64,000 nt of DNA from Leucobacter salsicius M1-8 (GCF_000350525.1 NZ_AOCN01000015.1:62001-126000), one strand, 5' to 3'. Counted from the first letter of the stretch, positions 49,601 through 58,300 are shown. Notes: a model not told the origin generated them from the letters alone. Program-made: numbers and translations.

Positions 49601-50302
49601 GCCGAGCTCGGATCCGACGGTCACGGGCAGCGGCTGGCCGTCCTGGAGGGCCTGACCGGCCGGCAGCGCGGCACCGTGCGCCTCGAGCACGAGCGCAATC
49701 TGGGCCGTGTCGACCCCGAGGCGCTTGGCGTCGGCCGGGCGCAGGTCGACCATGATGCGCTCGTCCTCGCGGCCCGCGAGCTCCACGGTTTGCACCCCGG
49801 CGATGGCCTGCAGCGCGGGCACCACCGTCTGCTGCAGCGCGTCCCCGAAGGCGGCCTCGTCGCCCGTCGTACCAGCGCTCAGCACCATGGCGGGCACCCC
49901 ATCGGTGCCGCCCGAGAACACCTCCAGGGTGGACCCGGCGGGCAGCATCGGCTTCACGCCGTCTGCGGCACCCCGAATCGCGCGCATGGTCTCGTCTTCA
50001 CCCTCGGTGAAGGGCCACTCGACCATGACCGTCGCGTATCCGCTCGCGGTGTTCGACGTCACCGTAGTCACCCCGGGCACGGTGCTCACCGCCTGCTCGA
50101 CGGGCTCGGTGACGATGCGCGCCATCTCTTCGGGCGCGAGACCCGGTGACTGCACCGACACCATCGCCATGGGGGCCTGCATCGAGGGCATGAGCTCTTG
50201 TTTGAGCGCGCCCATGGAAAAGAGGCCGATGACGGCGACGGCAAGGGTCGCGAGCCCGACAATGAGCCGGTTCTTGAGACTGGCGAGGGTGAGGAAGGAC
50301 AT
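46628..50302 (-). CDS. RND-superfamily efflux transporter (AcrB/HAE-type) with coiled-coil insertion
   Basis: A 1224-aa proton-driven exporter. The AcrB-type layout is visible: TM1 near the start (NRLIVGLATLAVAVIGLFSMGAL), a first large extracellular loop (to about residue 335), a TM block with AIGRVVDDSIVVIENISRRRGDG (about residues 395-420, the proton-relay TM4 Asp pair), a second large loop, and a second TM block near the C-terminus (FRGPLVLLISIPFAATGAILGLLITG, IGIVVTNAIVLMDLINR). Within the second loop, residues about 800-935 are a Glu/Ala/Gln-rich coiled-coil stretch that AcrB lacks. No adjacent membrane-fusion protein or outer channel is present, as expected in an actinobacterium. Substrate unknown. 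Confidence 0.9.
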   Translation of the reverse strand: MSFLTLASLKNRLIVGLATLAVAVIGLFSMGALKQELMPSMQAPMAMVSVQSPGLAPEEMARIVTEPVEQAVSTVPGVTTVTSNTASGYATVMVEWPFTEGEDETMRAIRGAADGVKPMLPAGSTLEVFSGGTDGVPAMVLSAGTTGDEAAFGDALQQTVVPALQAIAGVQTVELAGREDERIMVDLRPADAKRLGVDTAQIALVLEAHGAALPAGQALQDGQPLPVTVGSELGATTPDEAIAAVGALPVSGKDGVVRVSDFADVTLEAVPTEAISRVNGKPALTLQIMPTQGANVVDISHAVNAELDRVAPTLKAEFVALFDQAPFIEQSIHDLSVEGGLGLLFAVLVILAFLGSWRSTLIAAVSIPLSLLITLIGLWWSENTLNILTLGALTIAIGRVVDDSIVVIENISRRRGDGPLTIAGVVASVRRVAGAITASTLTTVAVFLPIAFVSGMAGQLFRPFAVTVSIALLASLFVALTIVPVLAFWFMRGDKSGKQTPTEELAGTDLASTGTTPTLDPESDLAEIHTAPDRLQKAIMPMLGATRRHPVITIVTSSLILVGTLAMSAFIPTDFLGSSGQESLQVTQVPKKGTAGSDALVAAAEPVEQALAKVTGVRDVMTSIPLGASTGGPTEISYTVQLTEGAEVQTVEPAVQKALDKLSDSGELSMASQDAFVDGSGGGISVQIRGSDPAALRAASDLLEQQLAEAAGVQSVKSELSGEQPIVRVELDEAKAMKLGFDRATVAGVVRDALEGTTVGQMMFEGQERTIVVRTPGAERSAERSADELGKILLPVTPQQTAEAQKRAGDKLQEQAEVEAENARLEANANLTNQMNEAANARAELVAQLATLTAQLEQLSKAPITPEKPRTPEEDSEVRAAEQRAEQIAALQGAIAGAQGGIAGLDEQLAALREAQGEAATQLAKQQEAEAEQKAAVEVTGTPIPLSDIATVTEELTAPSISRADGERQIALTVTPKSGQLEAASAAIDTAIATTDLPAGVSFELGGVSAEQDEAFAQLGLAMLAAIMLVLLVMVATFRSFRGPLVLLISIPFAATGAILGLLITGTPLGLPALIGLLMLIGIVVTNAIVLMDLINRLRASGASLADAVEHGTRLRLRPILMTAAATIFALIPMSLGLTGGGVFISKPLAIVVIGGLISSTLLTLILVPVLYTLVERRRDRKIVKRRARRVRRMERRIERREARAGAASPTAASELDALVDSAS

Positions 50303-50484
50303 GGGGCCTTTCGGGCAGAATCCTGCGCCTGGTCAGCGCATAGTGGTCTACCTTCTAGCCTGGCGGCCCGCTCGCCCCTGCGCGTCGTCCTCAGGTACCA
50401 GTCGTCTCATCCCACGGGATGAGATTCGCCCGCGCGGCTGAGCCACGCAGCTCGGACGCGCAGCTCGGCCCGCACCTGATATCG

Positions 50485-50536
50485 AAATGACGAGTGCATA
50501 CGGTAATTGCGCAATTACCGTATGCACTCGTCATTT
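50485..50536. repeat. Long intergenic hairpin, family A copy 3 (52-bp perfect palindrome)
   Basis: Left arm 50485-50510 begins AAATGACGAGTGCATACGGT and is exactly complementary to 50511-50536 with no loop. It is preceded by ATATCG and followed by GCGTATGGACTCAA and GATCCGGATCCCGGG. Gap 50303-50645 between the RND start and the SGNH stop carries this element and a tandem repeat but no gene. Confidence 0.9.
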
Positions 50537-50600
50537 GCGTATGGACTCAATGAGGTCCCTGATCCGGATCCCGGGCTTGCGGAGCTACGCGCGCGGCACG

Positions 50601-50661
50601 GCTACTCCCGCGGCGCGACGGAGCTACTCCCGCGGCGCGGCACTGCTACTCCCGCGGCGCG
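50601..50661. repeat. Three tandem copies of a 17-bp unit at 22-bp period
   Basis: GCTACTCCCGCGGCGCG occurs at 50601, 50623 and 50645, with 5-bp variable joints (ACGGA, GCACT). The last copy contains the stop codon and last codons (APRE) of the SGNH hydrolase gene. Confidence 0.85.
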
Positions 50662-51425
50662 ATTGTGACCCAGGTCGGGTGCTTCGCTGTGCGGCCGTCG
50701 CCGCTCGAACGGCCCGTCAGCCTGCGCCCGATCCACGGCAGTACGTGCTCGCGTACGTAGCGCGCCTGGTCACGGCGCGACGGCACCGGAATTGGAGCGG
50801 CGTCGATCACCCAGTCGGCGGGCGTCGCATAGCCGAGGGCGCCCAGCACGTTGGAGGCCACCCGGTGATGCCCCACGGGGGCCAGGTGCAGTCGGTCGCT
50901 GGACCAGTACTCGCGGCCGGCCAGCACCGGGTCGCTCCAGTTGTCGCAGTACTGGGTGCCGAGGCGCGCGGCGAGCTCGCCAGCCGCCGAAGTGAGCTGG
51001 TCGCCTTTCGCCCGCACGCCCTCGCCGCGCGGCAGGCCCGCGGTCGGGTTCGCGCCTGCAATCAAGAGGGGCGACGCACCGGTTTCGGCGATCCGGAGCA
51101 GCGTGCGCTCAGTCTCCGCAATGATCCAGGGCATGTCGGTCCCCGGGCGTAGCATGTCGTTGCCGCCGCCGTTGAAGCTCACGAGGGTGGGGCCGAGGGC
51201 GAGCGCGGCCTCCAACTGCTCGGCAATGATCGGAGCGAGCAAGCGGCCCCGGATCGCGAGGTTCGCGTACTCGATCGGCTCGCCCACCGCGTCGGCGATG
51301 CCCTGTGCAACGAGATCGGCCCAGCCGCGCACCGAACCATCGGGCTGCTCATCTCCGACACCCTCGGTGAAGCTGTCGCCAATCGCGACGTAGCGGATCC
51401 GGGCCTGCCCCTGTGTAGTGCTCAC
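50646..51425 (-). CDS. SGNH/GDSL hydrolase
   Basis: A 259-aa esterase/lipase-like hydrolase. Block I is RYVAIGDSFTEGVGDE (nucleophile Ser), block II YANLAIRGRLL (Gly), block III SFNGGGNDMLRPG (Asn), block V WSSDRLHLAPVGHHRVA (Asp and His). No signal peptide is visible, so it acts in the cytosol. GTG 51425 has GGAG upstream. The C-terminal region after block V (about 70 residues) has an arginine-rich segment. The 3' end runs into a 22-bp-period tandem repeat. It is head-to-head with the symporter gene. Substrate unknown. Confidence 0.88.
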   Translation of the reverse strand: MSTTQGQARIRYVAIGDSFTEGVGDEQPDGSVRGWADLVAQGIADAVGEPIEYANLAIRGRLLAPIIAEQLEAALALGPTLVSFNGGGNDMLRPGTDMPWIIAETERTLLRIAETGASPLLIAGANPTAGLPRGEGVRAKGDQLTSAAGELAARLGTQYCDNWSDPVLAGREYWSSDRLHLAPVGHHRVASNVLGALGYATPADWVIDAAPIPVPSRRDQARYVREHVLPWIGRRLTGRSSGDGRTAKHPTWVTIAPRE

Positions 51426-51574
51426 CGCTCCAGCTTATGTTGCGGGCGGACGCCGGGCACCGTCGCATCGCCTACTATTGCGGGAGACTCTTCGCACCGG
51501 CGCGCCCCCGCGCTCCCCGCGCCGCGCCTTCGCGCACACCGCAGTTACGCGAGTCGACGAACTCAAGGATCCAC

Positions 51575-52855
51575 ATGAAACTCTTGCGCGCTCTGCCGCT
51601 CCTCGCCTGGATCGTGCTCGCGATCATCCTCGGAATGCTCACCGGGCCCATCATGCCCGAGTGGCTGGGTAACGTCTTTCTGACCTATAACTCGATCTTC
51701 TCGGGCATTCTGGGCTTCTCGGTGCCGCTCATCATTTTGGGGCTCGTCACGCCCGCGATCGCCGAGCTGGGCAAGGGCGCCGGCAAGTGGCTCGGCCTCA
51801 CGGCCGGCCTGGCATATGGCTCCACGATTCTCGCGGGCCTGCTCGCGTACTTCGTGAGCCGCTGGCTGTTCACCCCGGCACTCGGGGGCGGCAGCCTGGT
51901 GGAGCTTGAGGGGGGATCCGGATCCGGATTCGCACCCTACGTGTCCATCACCGCGAGCGCCACGGGCAGCGCGACCGAGATCGTGCTGCCGCCCGTGATC
52001 GACGTCATGAGCGCCCTCGTGCTCGCGTTTGTCGTCGGCATTGGGCTTACCGCGTTCCACAGCCGCGTGATCTTCCGCGGCGCGGTTGAGTTTCGCACCA
52101 TTATCGAGCTGCTGATTCGCCGCATCATCGTGCCCGCTCTGCCGCTGTTCATCTTCGGCATCTTCCTGGACCTGTCGGCGAGCGGCGACGCGGTCACGGT
52201 CGTCACGAAGTTCTTGCTCGTGGTTGTCGTCTCGTTCGCGCTCACTCTCGTCGTGCTGCTCGCGCAGTACACGATCGCGGGCGCCCTGAACGGCCTCAAC
52301 CCGCTGAAGGCGCTGTGGAACATGCGCGACGCCTACTTCACGGCGCTCGGCACTTCGTCATCGGCCGCCACGATTCCCGTGACGCTCGCGTCAACGAAGA
52401 AGAACGGTGTCTCGGACTCTGTGGCCGGGTTTGTGGTGCCGCTGTGCGCCACGATCCACCTGTCGGGTTCGATGGTCAAGATCACGTGCTTCTCGATCGC
52501 GGTGCTGCTGCTGACCGGCGGCGACGTGTCGTTCGGGGCATACATGCCATTCATCCTGATGCTCGGCGTGATGATGATCGCGGCGCCCGGCGTGCCCGGC
52601 GGCGCGATCGCCGCGGCCGCGGGTCTGCTCGCGCAGATGCTCGGCTTCGGCGAGATGGAGATCGGCCTGATGTTCGCGGCCTACATCGCGCTCGACAGCT
52701 TCGGCACCGCCACGAACGTGACGGGCGACGGCGCGCTCGCGCTGATCGTGAACAAGCTGACGCGTGGCCGGCTCGGCGCGCAGCCGCAGGACGAGATCGA
52801 CGAGGACGTCGAGGTGCTGCCCGGCGAGGCCGCTGAGAAGCACTCACTGTCGTAG
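51575..52855 (+). CDS. Dicarboxylate/amino acid:cation symporter (DAACS family)
   Basis: A 426-aa secondary transporter for dicarboxylates or amino acids (Na+ or H+ coupled). Hallmarks are the Ser-rich re-entrant loop ALGTSSSAATIPVTLAS, the second loop APGVPGGAIAAAAGLLAQ, and the TM8 signature DSFGTATNVTGDGALALIVNKL that binds the substrate amino group. About eight hydrophobic segments are visible. ATG 51575 starts the protein at its first transmembrane segment; an in-frame upstream reading frame lacks family features. A hairpin (52912-52946) follows after 56 bp. Serine or threonine transport (SstT-like) is also possible. Confidence 0.9.
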   Translation: MKLLRALPLLAWIVLAIILGMLTGPIMPEWLGNVFLTYNSIFSGILGFSVPLIILGLVTPAIAELGKGAGKWLGLTAGLAYGSTILAGLLAYFVSRWLFTPALGGGSLVELEGGSGSGFAPYVSITASATGSATEIVLPPVIDVMSALVLAFVVGIGLTAFHSRVIFRGAVEFRTIIELLIRRIIVPALPLFIFGIFLDLSASGDAVTVVTKFLLVVVVSFALTLVVLLAQYTIAGALNGLNPLKALWNMRDAYFTALGTSSSAATIPVTLASTKKNGVSDSVAGFVVPLCATIHLSGSMVKITCFSIAVLLLTGGDVSFGAYMPFILMLGVMMIAAPGVPGGAIAAAAGLLAQMLGFGEMEIGLMFAAYIALDSFGTATNVTGDGALALIVNKLTRGRLGAQPQDEIDEDVEVLPGEAAEKHSLS

Positions 52856-52911
52856 GGAATTTGGCGCGTGAGGGGCTGAGGTGCCTCAGGTGCCTCAGAT
52901 GCTGACGCGTT

Positions 52912-52953
52912 GCGGCGGTCCGGATCAGGTTGATTCGGGCCGCCGCTTTGTGT
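52912..52953 (+). terminator. Terminator hairpin after the symporter; rest of the 305-bp gap
   Basis: Arms GCGGCGGTCCGGATC and GATTCGGGCCGCCGC pair fully with two G-U wobbles around AGGTT, then TTTGTGTT. The gap 52856-53160 otherwise holds only short GTGCCTCAG repeats (52880-52898) and no clear promoter for the next gene. Confidence 0.75.
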
Positions 52954-53160
52954 TGTGTGGGGCGTGACGGTGACGTGGTGAGGGTGTGGCGCTGGTATCG
53001 CGCTGGTGCCGCGATCACGTCGTCCACAGGTGCCGGTTGCGCCGAGTGCGGCGCGACTTGTCCACAGATTGCGCTGTGTCGCCCACCCTCGCCGCGCAGC
53101 GGGTTACGGTCGTCGCATGGTGATGAGACGAGGGTGCCAAAGCCGTGAGGGGCGGCGCCG

Positions 53161-56100
53161 ATGAAGCTTCGCCTGTCCCTGCAGCACCCCGACGGTGACA
53201 GCCACGACGTCACGCTCGCGTGTGACGTGACAGCGACCGTCGCCGAGCTCGCGCGCACCCTGATAAGCGCCGGATACGGGGCCGACCCGTTGCTGCCGCG
53301 CCTCGCCGCCGAACGGCTGCAGCCCGTGACGGTGCTGGCGCGCAGGGCGACCGAGGGTGCCGCCGCGGGTGCCGGGACGGGCGCTGCCGGGGGTGCTCCG
53401 GTGCTGCTGGATCCCGGTGCTGCGATCGCAACGTCGGGGCTGCAGCACGGCTGGATCATTGAGCCGGTCGCGGAGTTTGTTCACGCGGCCTCGCGAGTGC
53501 GGGAGCCCGCGGGGTACCTCGAGGTGCTGAGCGGGCGCCAAACCGGTGCGCTCTACAGCCTGTTGCCCGGCCGCAACCTCGTGGGGCGCGATCCCACGGC
53601 ACGCGCTTACCTCGGTGACCCGGAGGTATCGCGGCGGCACGCCCTGCTTGAGATTGCGGCGTCGGGGGAGGCCGTGCTGCGTGACCTGGGGTCGGTCAAC
53701 GGCACCCGGGTGGTGTCAGCGGCTTCTGCGAATACGACCCTGTGTGGCCCGGCCGAGATCGAACTGGGTGGTGTCGCGCTGCGGTTTACCCCGGGGCCGC
53801 CGGGAGCAGCGGGTTCGGCGGGTGCGGTGGGTCCGCCGGGGGCCATGGGTTCGGCGGCGGGGAGGCCGGAGCCGTGCGCGCTCACGGACCGTGTCGTGCA
53901 CACCCGCTCACCGCGGGTGGTTCCGGAATTTCCCGCATCGACCCGCGAGCTCCCGGCACCCCCGACCCCCGTGCCACCCGGGCGCATTCCCATGCTGGCG
54001 ATGCTCGCGCCCATGATCATGGGCGGCGTGATGTTTGCGGTGACGCGCTCACCGATGAGCCTCATGATGATGGCGTTTTCGCCCGTGATGATGATCGGGT
54101 CGTGGATCGACGCCAAGTTCGGGTCGCGGCGCAAGCATCGCGGCGAGGGGGCCGCGTTTCGTGCGGCGCTCACCGCAGAGCGGGGTGAGCTTGAGGCCCT
54201 GCGGGCCAGGGAAATCAAGATGTGCGGCGAGGAGTCACCCACGCTTGAGCAGGTGGCGCGGGCCGTCGAGGAACACTCGGGGCTGCTGTGGGCGAGGCGC
54301 CCCGAGCACCCCCGGTTTCTCGAGGTGCGGTTTGGGGAGGGCAGCCTACCGAGTCGCACGATCCTCACGCCCCCGGCGCGTGGTGACGGCGACGCCGAAC
54401 ACTGGGAGGCCGTGCGCCGGCTCGAGTCGGACTTTGCGACGGTGCATCCGGTTCCCGTGCTCGAGCGGCTTGACCGGTGCGGGGCGGTCGGAGTGGCGGG
54501 TGATCCGCAGTTCGCGGCGGGGCTGGCTCGGTCGCTCGTGCTGCAGCTCGCGGGGCTTCATTCGCCCGAAGAGCTGGTCGTGGCGTGCTTCGCCGATGCG
54601 CAGCGGGCGGCTGAATGGGAATGGCTCAAGTGGCTGCCGCACGTCGACACCGTGAACAGCCCGATATCGGCCTGGCAGCTCGCCGACGATGAGGCCTCGA
54701 CGACCCGACTGCTGATTGCGTTGGAGGGACTGATCGCGGCCCGATCCAAGTCGTCACCCGCGGGCCACGCACGCTTCGTGCCCGCGGTCGTAGTGCTCGT
54801 GCTCACCAGCGCCCATGCGGTGCCAGCGCGGCTGATTGGGCTGGCCGAGGACGGGCCGCCGGTGGGGGTGCACGTCATTTGGGTGGCGCGCTCCCAGGCC
54901 GAGCTGCCCGCCGCCTGCCGCACGTTTGTGGCGCTCGGCACGGGCATGGGCGCGGGCACGGGGACCGGGGAGCGGGCCGGGGGCCCTGCCACAGGTGCAG
55001 ACGACAGCGTCGGCCAGGGAGCCAGCGAGGTGGGGTTCGTGCGCGAGGGCGCGCGCGTGCCGCTCAGCCGCGTGGAACACGTTGACACCCCGGTAGCGGT
55101 GCGGCTGGCCAGGCGCCTCGCGCCGGTCGCCGATGCGGCCGCCCGCGCCCTGGACGAGAGCGACCTGCCCAGGGCCGTGGCCTTGCGAGAGGTGCACGCG
55201 GTCGACCTGACTGCGGGAGCCACCCCGATCCTGCAGGCCTGGGGCGACACCCTGACCGCGCACTGGGTGCGCGGAGCGGAGCGCGAGCCCGTCGCGCTCG
55301 CCGCCGCCGTGGGACAGGGGGCCGACGGCCCGGCCACGATCGACCTGCGGTTGCACGGGCCCCACGCGCTCGTTGGCGGCACGACCGGGGCGGGCAAGTC
55401 AGAATTCTTGCAGAGCTGGATCATGAGCCTTGCGGCGAACGTGAGTCCGGATCGCCTCACGTTTTTGCTCGTCGACTATAAGGGTGGGGCCGCGTTCGCC
55501 GAGTGTGTTGACCTGCCGCACACCGTGGGGCTCGTCACCGATCTCAGCCCGCACCTCGTGCGCCGTGCCCTCACCTCCCTGCGGGCCGAGCTGCGCTATC
55601 GCGAGGAGCTGCTCGCCGAACACGGGGCGAAGGACCTCACCACGATGGAGCGCCGCAGCGACCCGGCCACACCGCCCACACTCGTGATCGTGGTCGACGA
55701 GTTCGCGGCGCTCGCGAGCGACGTGCCCGAGTTCGTGGACGGGGTCGTGGACGTGGCGCAACGCGGACGCTCGCTCGGGTTACACCTGATCCTCGCCACC
55801 CAGCGGCCGGCGGGGGTCATCAAGGACAACCTGCGCGCCAACACCAACCTGCGGGTGGCACTACGCATGGCCGATGAGGCCGACAGCAGCGACGTGATCG
55901 GGGTGAAGGACGCCGCCTACTTCGACGCCGAGACCCCGGGCCGCGGAGCCATCAAAGTGGGGCCCGGCCGAATCACCCACTTTCAAACCGGCTACCTCGG
56001 AGGTCGCGAACAGGAGGGCGGTGCAGACACGACGCTGGAGCTGCGCTCACTGGGCTTCAGCGAGGGCCCGCTGTGGCACGTGGCACCCGACAGCACGGAT

Positions 56101-58104
56101 TCCGAGGCAGCCGCGCCTAAACCAGGGGCGGCCCCGACGGCGAGACCGCGGCGCCCAGAGAAGCGGCCCCGCGACATCGAGCGGCTGCGTGACGGCATCG
56201 TTGCGGCCGCCCTCTCCGCTGGCCTTCGCGCCCCGCGGCGACCCTGGCTCGACGCGCTTCCCGACCGGCTCGCCCTCGAAACGCTCCCCGGCCCGCTCCC
56301 CGGCGCGCGGTCTCGCGACCGGGCGATGGGTGGAGGCGTCGAACACGGAGACGCCGTTGCAGTGGGAGTACGGGACGTGCCCGAAGAGCAGGCACAACGC
56401 CCCGAACTCTTCGACCTCGAACACGTCGGCAATGTCGCAATTATTGGCTCAAGCGGCACGGGTAAGACGAGCGCGCTGATCGCGCTGGCATCCGCGCTCT
56501 CGCGAGGCGCCGTCGACCGGCCGATCGAACTGTATGGCATCGATGCGGGTGGGGGTGCGCTCGACGCGATCCGGAGCTTCCCGACAGTGGGGGCCGTCGC
56601 GTCGCTCGCAGATACCGAGCTGGTGGGGCGGGTGCTGGAGCGCGTGCTCGCCGCGCTCGCGGCCCGATCCGCCCGGTTCGCCGCCGCGAGATGCAGCGGC
56701 CTGGCTGCGTATCGAGCGACGCCGCAGGGCCAGCGTGAACCCCGGATCGTGCTGCTCATTGACGGGTTCGCGGCACTGCGGCAGACCGCCGAGGCGATCG
56801 GAGGCCCCATTGCCCTGTTGCAGCAACTCACCGAGATTGCGACTACGGGGCGGGCCGCTGGCGTACACGTTGTGGTCACCGCCGATCGCCCCGGAGCGCT
56901 CCCGGTGGCGCTCGCCGCGAGCGTGCAAGCGCAGTATGTGTTGCGCCTCGCGAGCCCGCATGACTACGCGTACTTTGGGGTTCCGCCCGACGTGCTCGAG
57001 GACGCGCCTGCGGGGCGAGCGGTGCTGGCCGGGGTTGCCAAGCGTTCGGGCAGCGGGGCCGCCGTGGCGCCGAGCGAGCTGCAGTTCGCACTCGCGGGCG
57101 GTGAGCCCGAGCTCCATGCGCAGACACGTGCGGTCGAGGCACTGGGTGCGCGATTGCGTGCGGCCGGGGTGGCTGAGTTGCCGAAGGTGCGCAATGCTCC
57201 GGATCGAATTGAACTCAGTGCGTTGCCTGTTGAGGTGCGCGGCCGCCCCGTGTTCGGGATTGGCACCGCGATGGCGATAGTCGACGGCGCGTGCGATGAG
57301 TCTGACGCTGGTGACGCGAGCGTTCCCGCCCGGGAGGTCGGGTTTGCGGCCGTGGGGTTGCCGGTGGCGGGCCTTGCTGTGATCGCCGGGCCCTCGGGAG
57401 CTGGGCTTTCCACGGCGGCCGCAACATGCGCGGCGGCGTACGTGCGCTGGGCGCGAGGCAGAAACGAGCCAGCGCGGCGCATTCTGCTCACGTTTGCCCG
57501 AGCTGGGCTGCAACAGGCGCAGAGCGAGTCAGCGCAATCCGCCCCCGTTGGTGGATGGGACCGCATCGCGTGTGGTGAGGACGAAGTGGCTGCGCTCGCG
57601 CGCGAACTGACCCTCGAGCTCGGCGGCAAGCCGCCCCGGGTCATGGTTCCAGTCGGTCTGCTCGCGGGAGTGCCGGCCGCGGGCGCGGTCGATACCGGCA
57701 AACTCGATGCCGGCAAGCCCGATGCCGGCAAAGTCGTAGAAGAAACCGTCGCGGATCAGGGCAGCTTGCATGGCTCAGAGCGCCTGGTTGTGGTCGTTGA
57801 ACGGCCCGCCGAGGCAGAGGGCACGGTCGCCCTTGCCGAGCTTGTGGCGCTGGCGAAAGCCGCGCGGCGGGCGAACGCGCTGGTGATTTTCGAATTTGAG
57901 CAGGGCGCCGGGGCCTCGGTGTGGGAACTGCTCTCCGCGCTCAAACAGCCCACCTGGGGGTTGTCGCTGCAGCCCGATGAGGGCGAGAGCCAGAGTCCAT
58001 TCCGTGAGAATCTGGGGCGGGTGAAGCGCGCAAATTTTGTTCCGGGGCGTGGGTTCGTGATCGAGAGTGGGCGCGTGACTCCCGTTCAGGTTGCGCTGAT
58101 TTGA
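53161..58104 (+). CDS. FHA-containing FtsK/SpoIIIE ATPase (EssC/EccC-like, type VII secretion)
   Basis: A 1647-aa membrane-linked ATPase. The N-terminal ~100 residues begin MKLRLSLQHPDGDSHDVTLA (ubiquitin- or FHA-like fold). An FHA domain covers about 119-215 (LVGRDP, VSRRHALLE, LGSVNGTRV). A hydrophobic hairpin at about 276-318 (PMLAMLAPMIMGGVMFAV, MSLMMMAFSPVMMIGSWID) gives two membrane passes. ATPase 1 has Walker A GGTTGAGKSE (~738) and Walker B LVIVVDEFAAL (~840). ATPase 2 has GSSGTGKTS (~1096), but Walker B is IVLLIDGFAAL (acidic partner lost). ATPase 3 has GPSGAGLST (~1410), with the Walker Lys replaced by Leu. No WXG100, EsxA-like or EccB/D/E genes flank it. It probably drives export of proteins encoded elsewhere. 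Confidence 0.9.
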   Translation: MKLRLSLQHPDGDSHDVTLACDVTATVAELARTLISAGYGADPLLPRLAAERLQPVTVLARRATEGAAAGAGTGAAGGAPVLLDPGAAIATSGLQHGWIIEPVAEFVHAASRVREPAGYLEVLSGRQTGALYSLLPGRNLVGRDPTARAYLGDPEVSRRHALLEIAASGEAVLRDLGSVNGTRVVSAASANTTLCGPAEIELGGVALRFTPGPPGAAGSAGAVGPPGAMGSAAGRPEPCALTDRVVHTRSPRVVPEFPASTRELPAPPTPVPPGRIPMLAMLAPMIMGGVMFAVTRSPMSLMMMAFSPVMMIGSWIDAKFGSRRKHRGEGAAFRAALTAERGELEALRAREIKMCGEESPTLEQVARAVEEHSGLLWARRPEHPRFLEVRFGEGSLPSRTILTPPARGDGDAEHWEAVRRLESDFATVHPVPVLERLDRCGAVGVAGDPQFAAGLARSLVLQLAGLHSPEELVVACFADAQRAAEWEWLKWLPHVDTVNSPISAWQLADDEASTTRLLIALEGLIAARSKSSPAGHARFVPAVVVLVLTSAHAVPARLIGLAEDGPPVGVHVIWVARSQAELPAACRTFVALGTGMGAGTGTGERAGGPATGADDSVGQGASEVGFVREGARVPLSRVEHVDTPVAVRLARRLAPVADAAARALDESDLPRAVALREVHAVDLTAGATPILQAWGDTLTAHWVRGAEREPVALAAAVGQGADGPATIDLRLHGPHALVGGTTGAGKSEFLQSWIMSLAANVSPDRLTFLLVDYKGGAAFAECVDLPHTVGLVTDLSPHLVRRALTSLRAELRYREELLAEHGAKDLTTMERRSDPATPPTLVIVVDEFAALASDVPEFVDGVVDVAQRGRSLGLHLILATQRPAGVIKDNLRANTNLRVALRMADEADSSDVIGVKDAAYFDAETPGRGAIKVGPGRITHFQTGYLGGREQEGGADTTLELRSLGFSEGPLWHVAPDSTDSEAAAPKPGAAPTARPRRPEKRPRDIERLRDGIVAAALSAGLRAPRRPWLDALPDRLALETLPGPLPGARSRDRAMGGGVEHGDAVAVGVRDVPEEQAQRPELFDLEHVGNVAIIGSSGTGKTSALIALASALSRGAVDRPIELYGIDAGGGALDAIRSFPTVGAVASLADTELVGRVLERVLAALAARSARFAAARCSGLAAYRATPQGQREPRIVLLIDGFAALRQTAEAIGGPIALLQQLTEIATTGRAAGVHVVVTADRPGALPVALAASVQAQYVLRLASPHDYAYFGVPPDVLEDAPAGRAVLAGVAKRSGSGAAVAPSELQFALAGGEPELHAQTRAVEALGARLRAAGVAELPKVRNAPDRIELSALPVEVRGRPVFGIGTAMAIVDGACDESDAGDASVPAREVGFAAVGLPVAGLAVIAGPSGAGLSTAAATCAAAYVRWARGRNEPARRILLTFARAGLQQAQSESAQSAPVGGWDRIACGEDEVAALARELTLELGGKPPRVMVPVGLLAGVPAAGAVDTGKLDAGKPDAGKVVEETVADQGSLHGSERLVVVVERPAEAEGTVALAELVALAKAARRANALVIFEFEQGAGASVWELLSALKQPTWGLSLQPDEGESQSPFRENLGRVKRANFVPGRGFVIESGRVTPVQVALI

Positions 58105-58134
58105 CCGGCCGAGTCCGTCGTCTGCAGATTCAGG

Positions 58135-58163
58135 TTGCGCGTGTCGCGATTCTCACCTAAACT
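58135..58163 (+). promoter_or_regulatory. Promoter of the rpmB-rpmG-rpsN operon
   Basis: TTGCGC (58135-58140), a 17-bp spacer and TAAACT (58158-58163), about 140 bp before rpmB. No Zur-like box of the AATGAG/CTCATT type is seen in the leader. Confidence 0.6.
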
Positions 58164-58300
58164 TGACCCTTGGCTGTGCGCCGTCCCAGTGCGCAGACCG
58201 CAGGAGTGATTCTTGACCGAGGCTTTCTCGGCCCGGGCGCTCTGGCAGACAAGAAATCTTGGGTGAGGCCGTCCGGTCTCACGGTATGAGAGGAAACATC

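Noticed and set aside
50601-50661. CRISPR array
   Set aside because: Three units of 17 bp with 5-bp joints; no spacers of CRISPR length and no cas genes.
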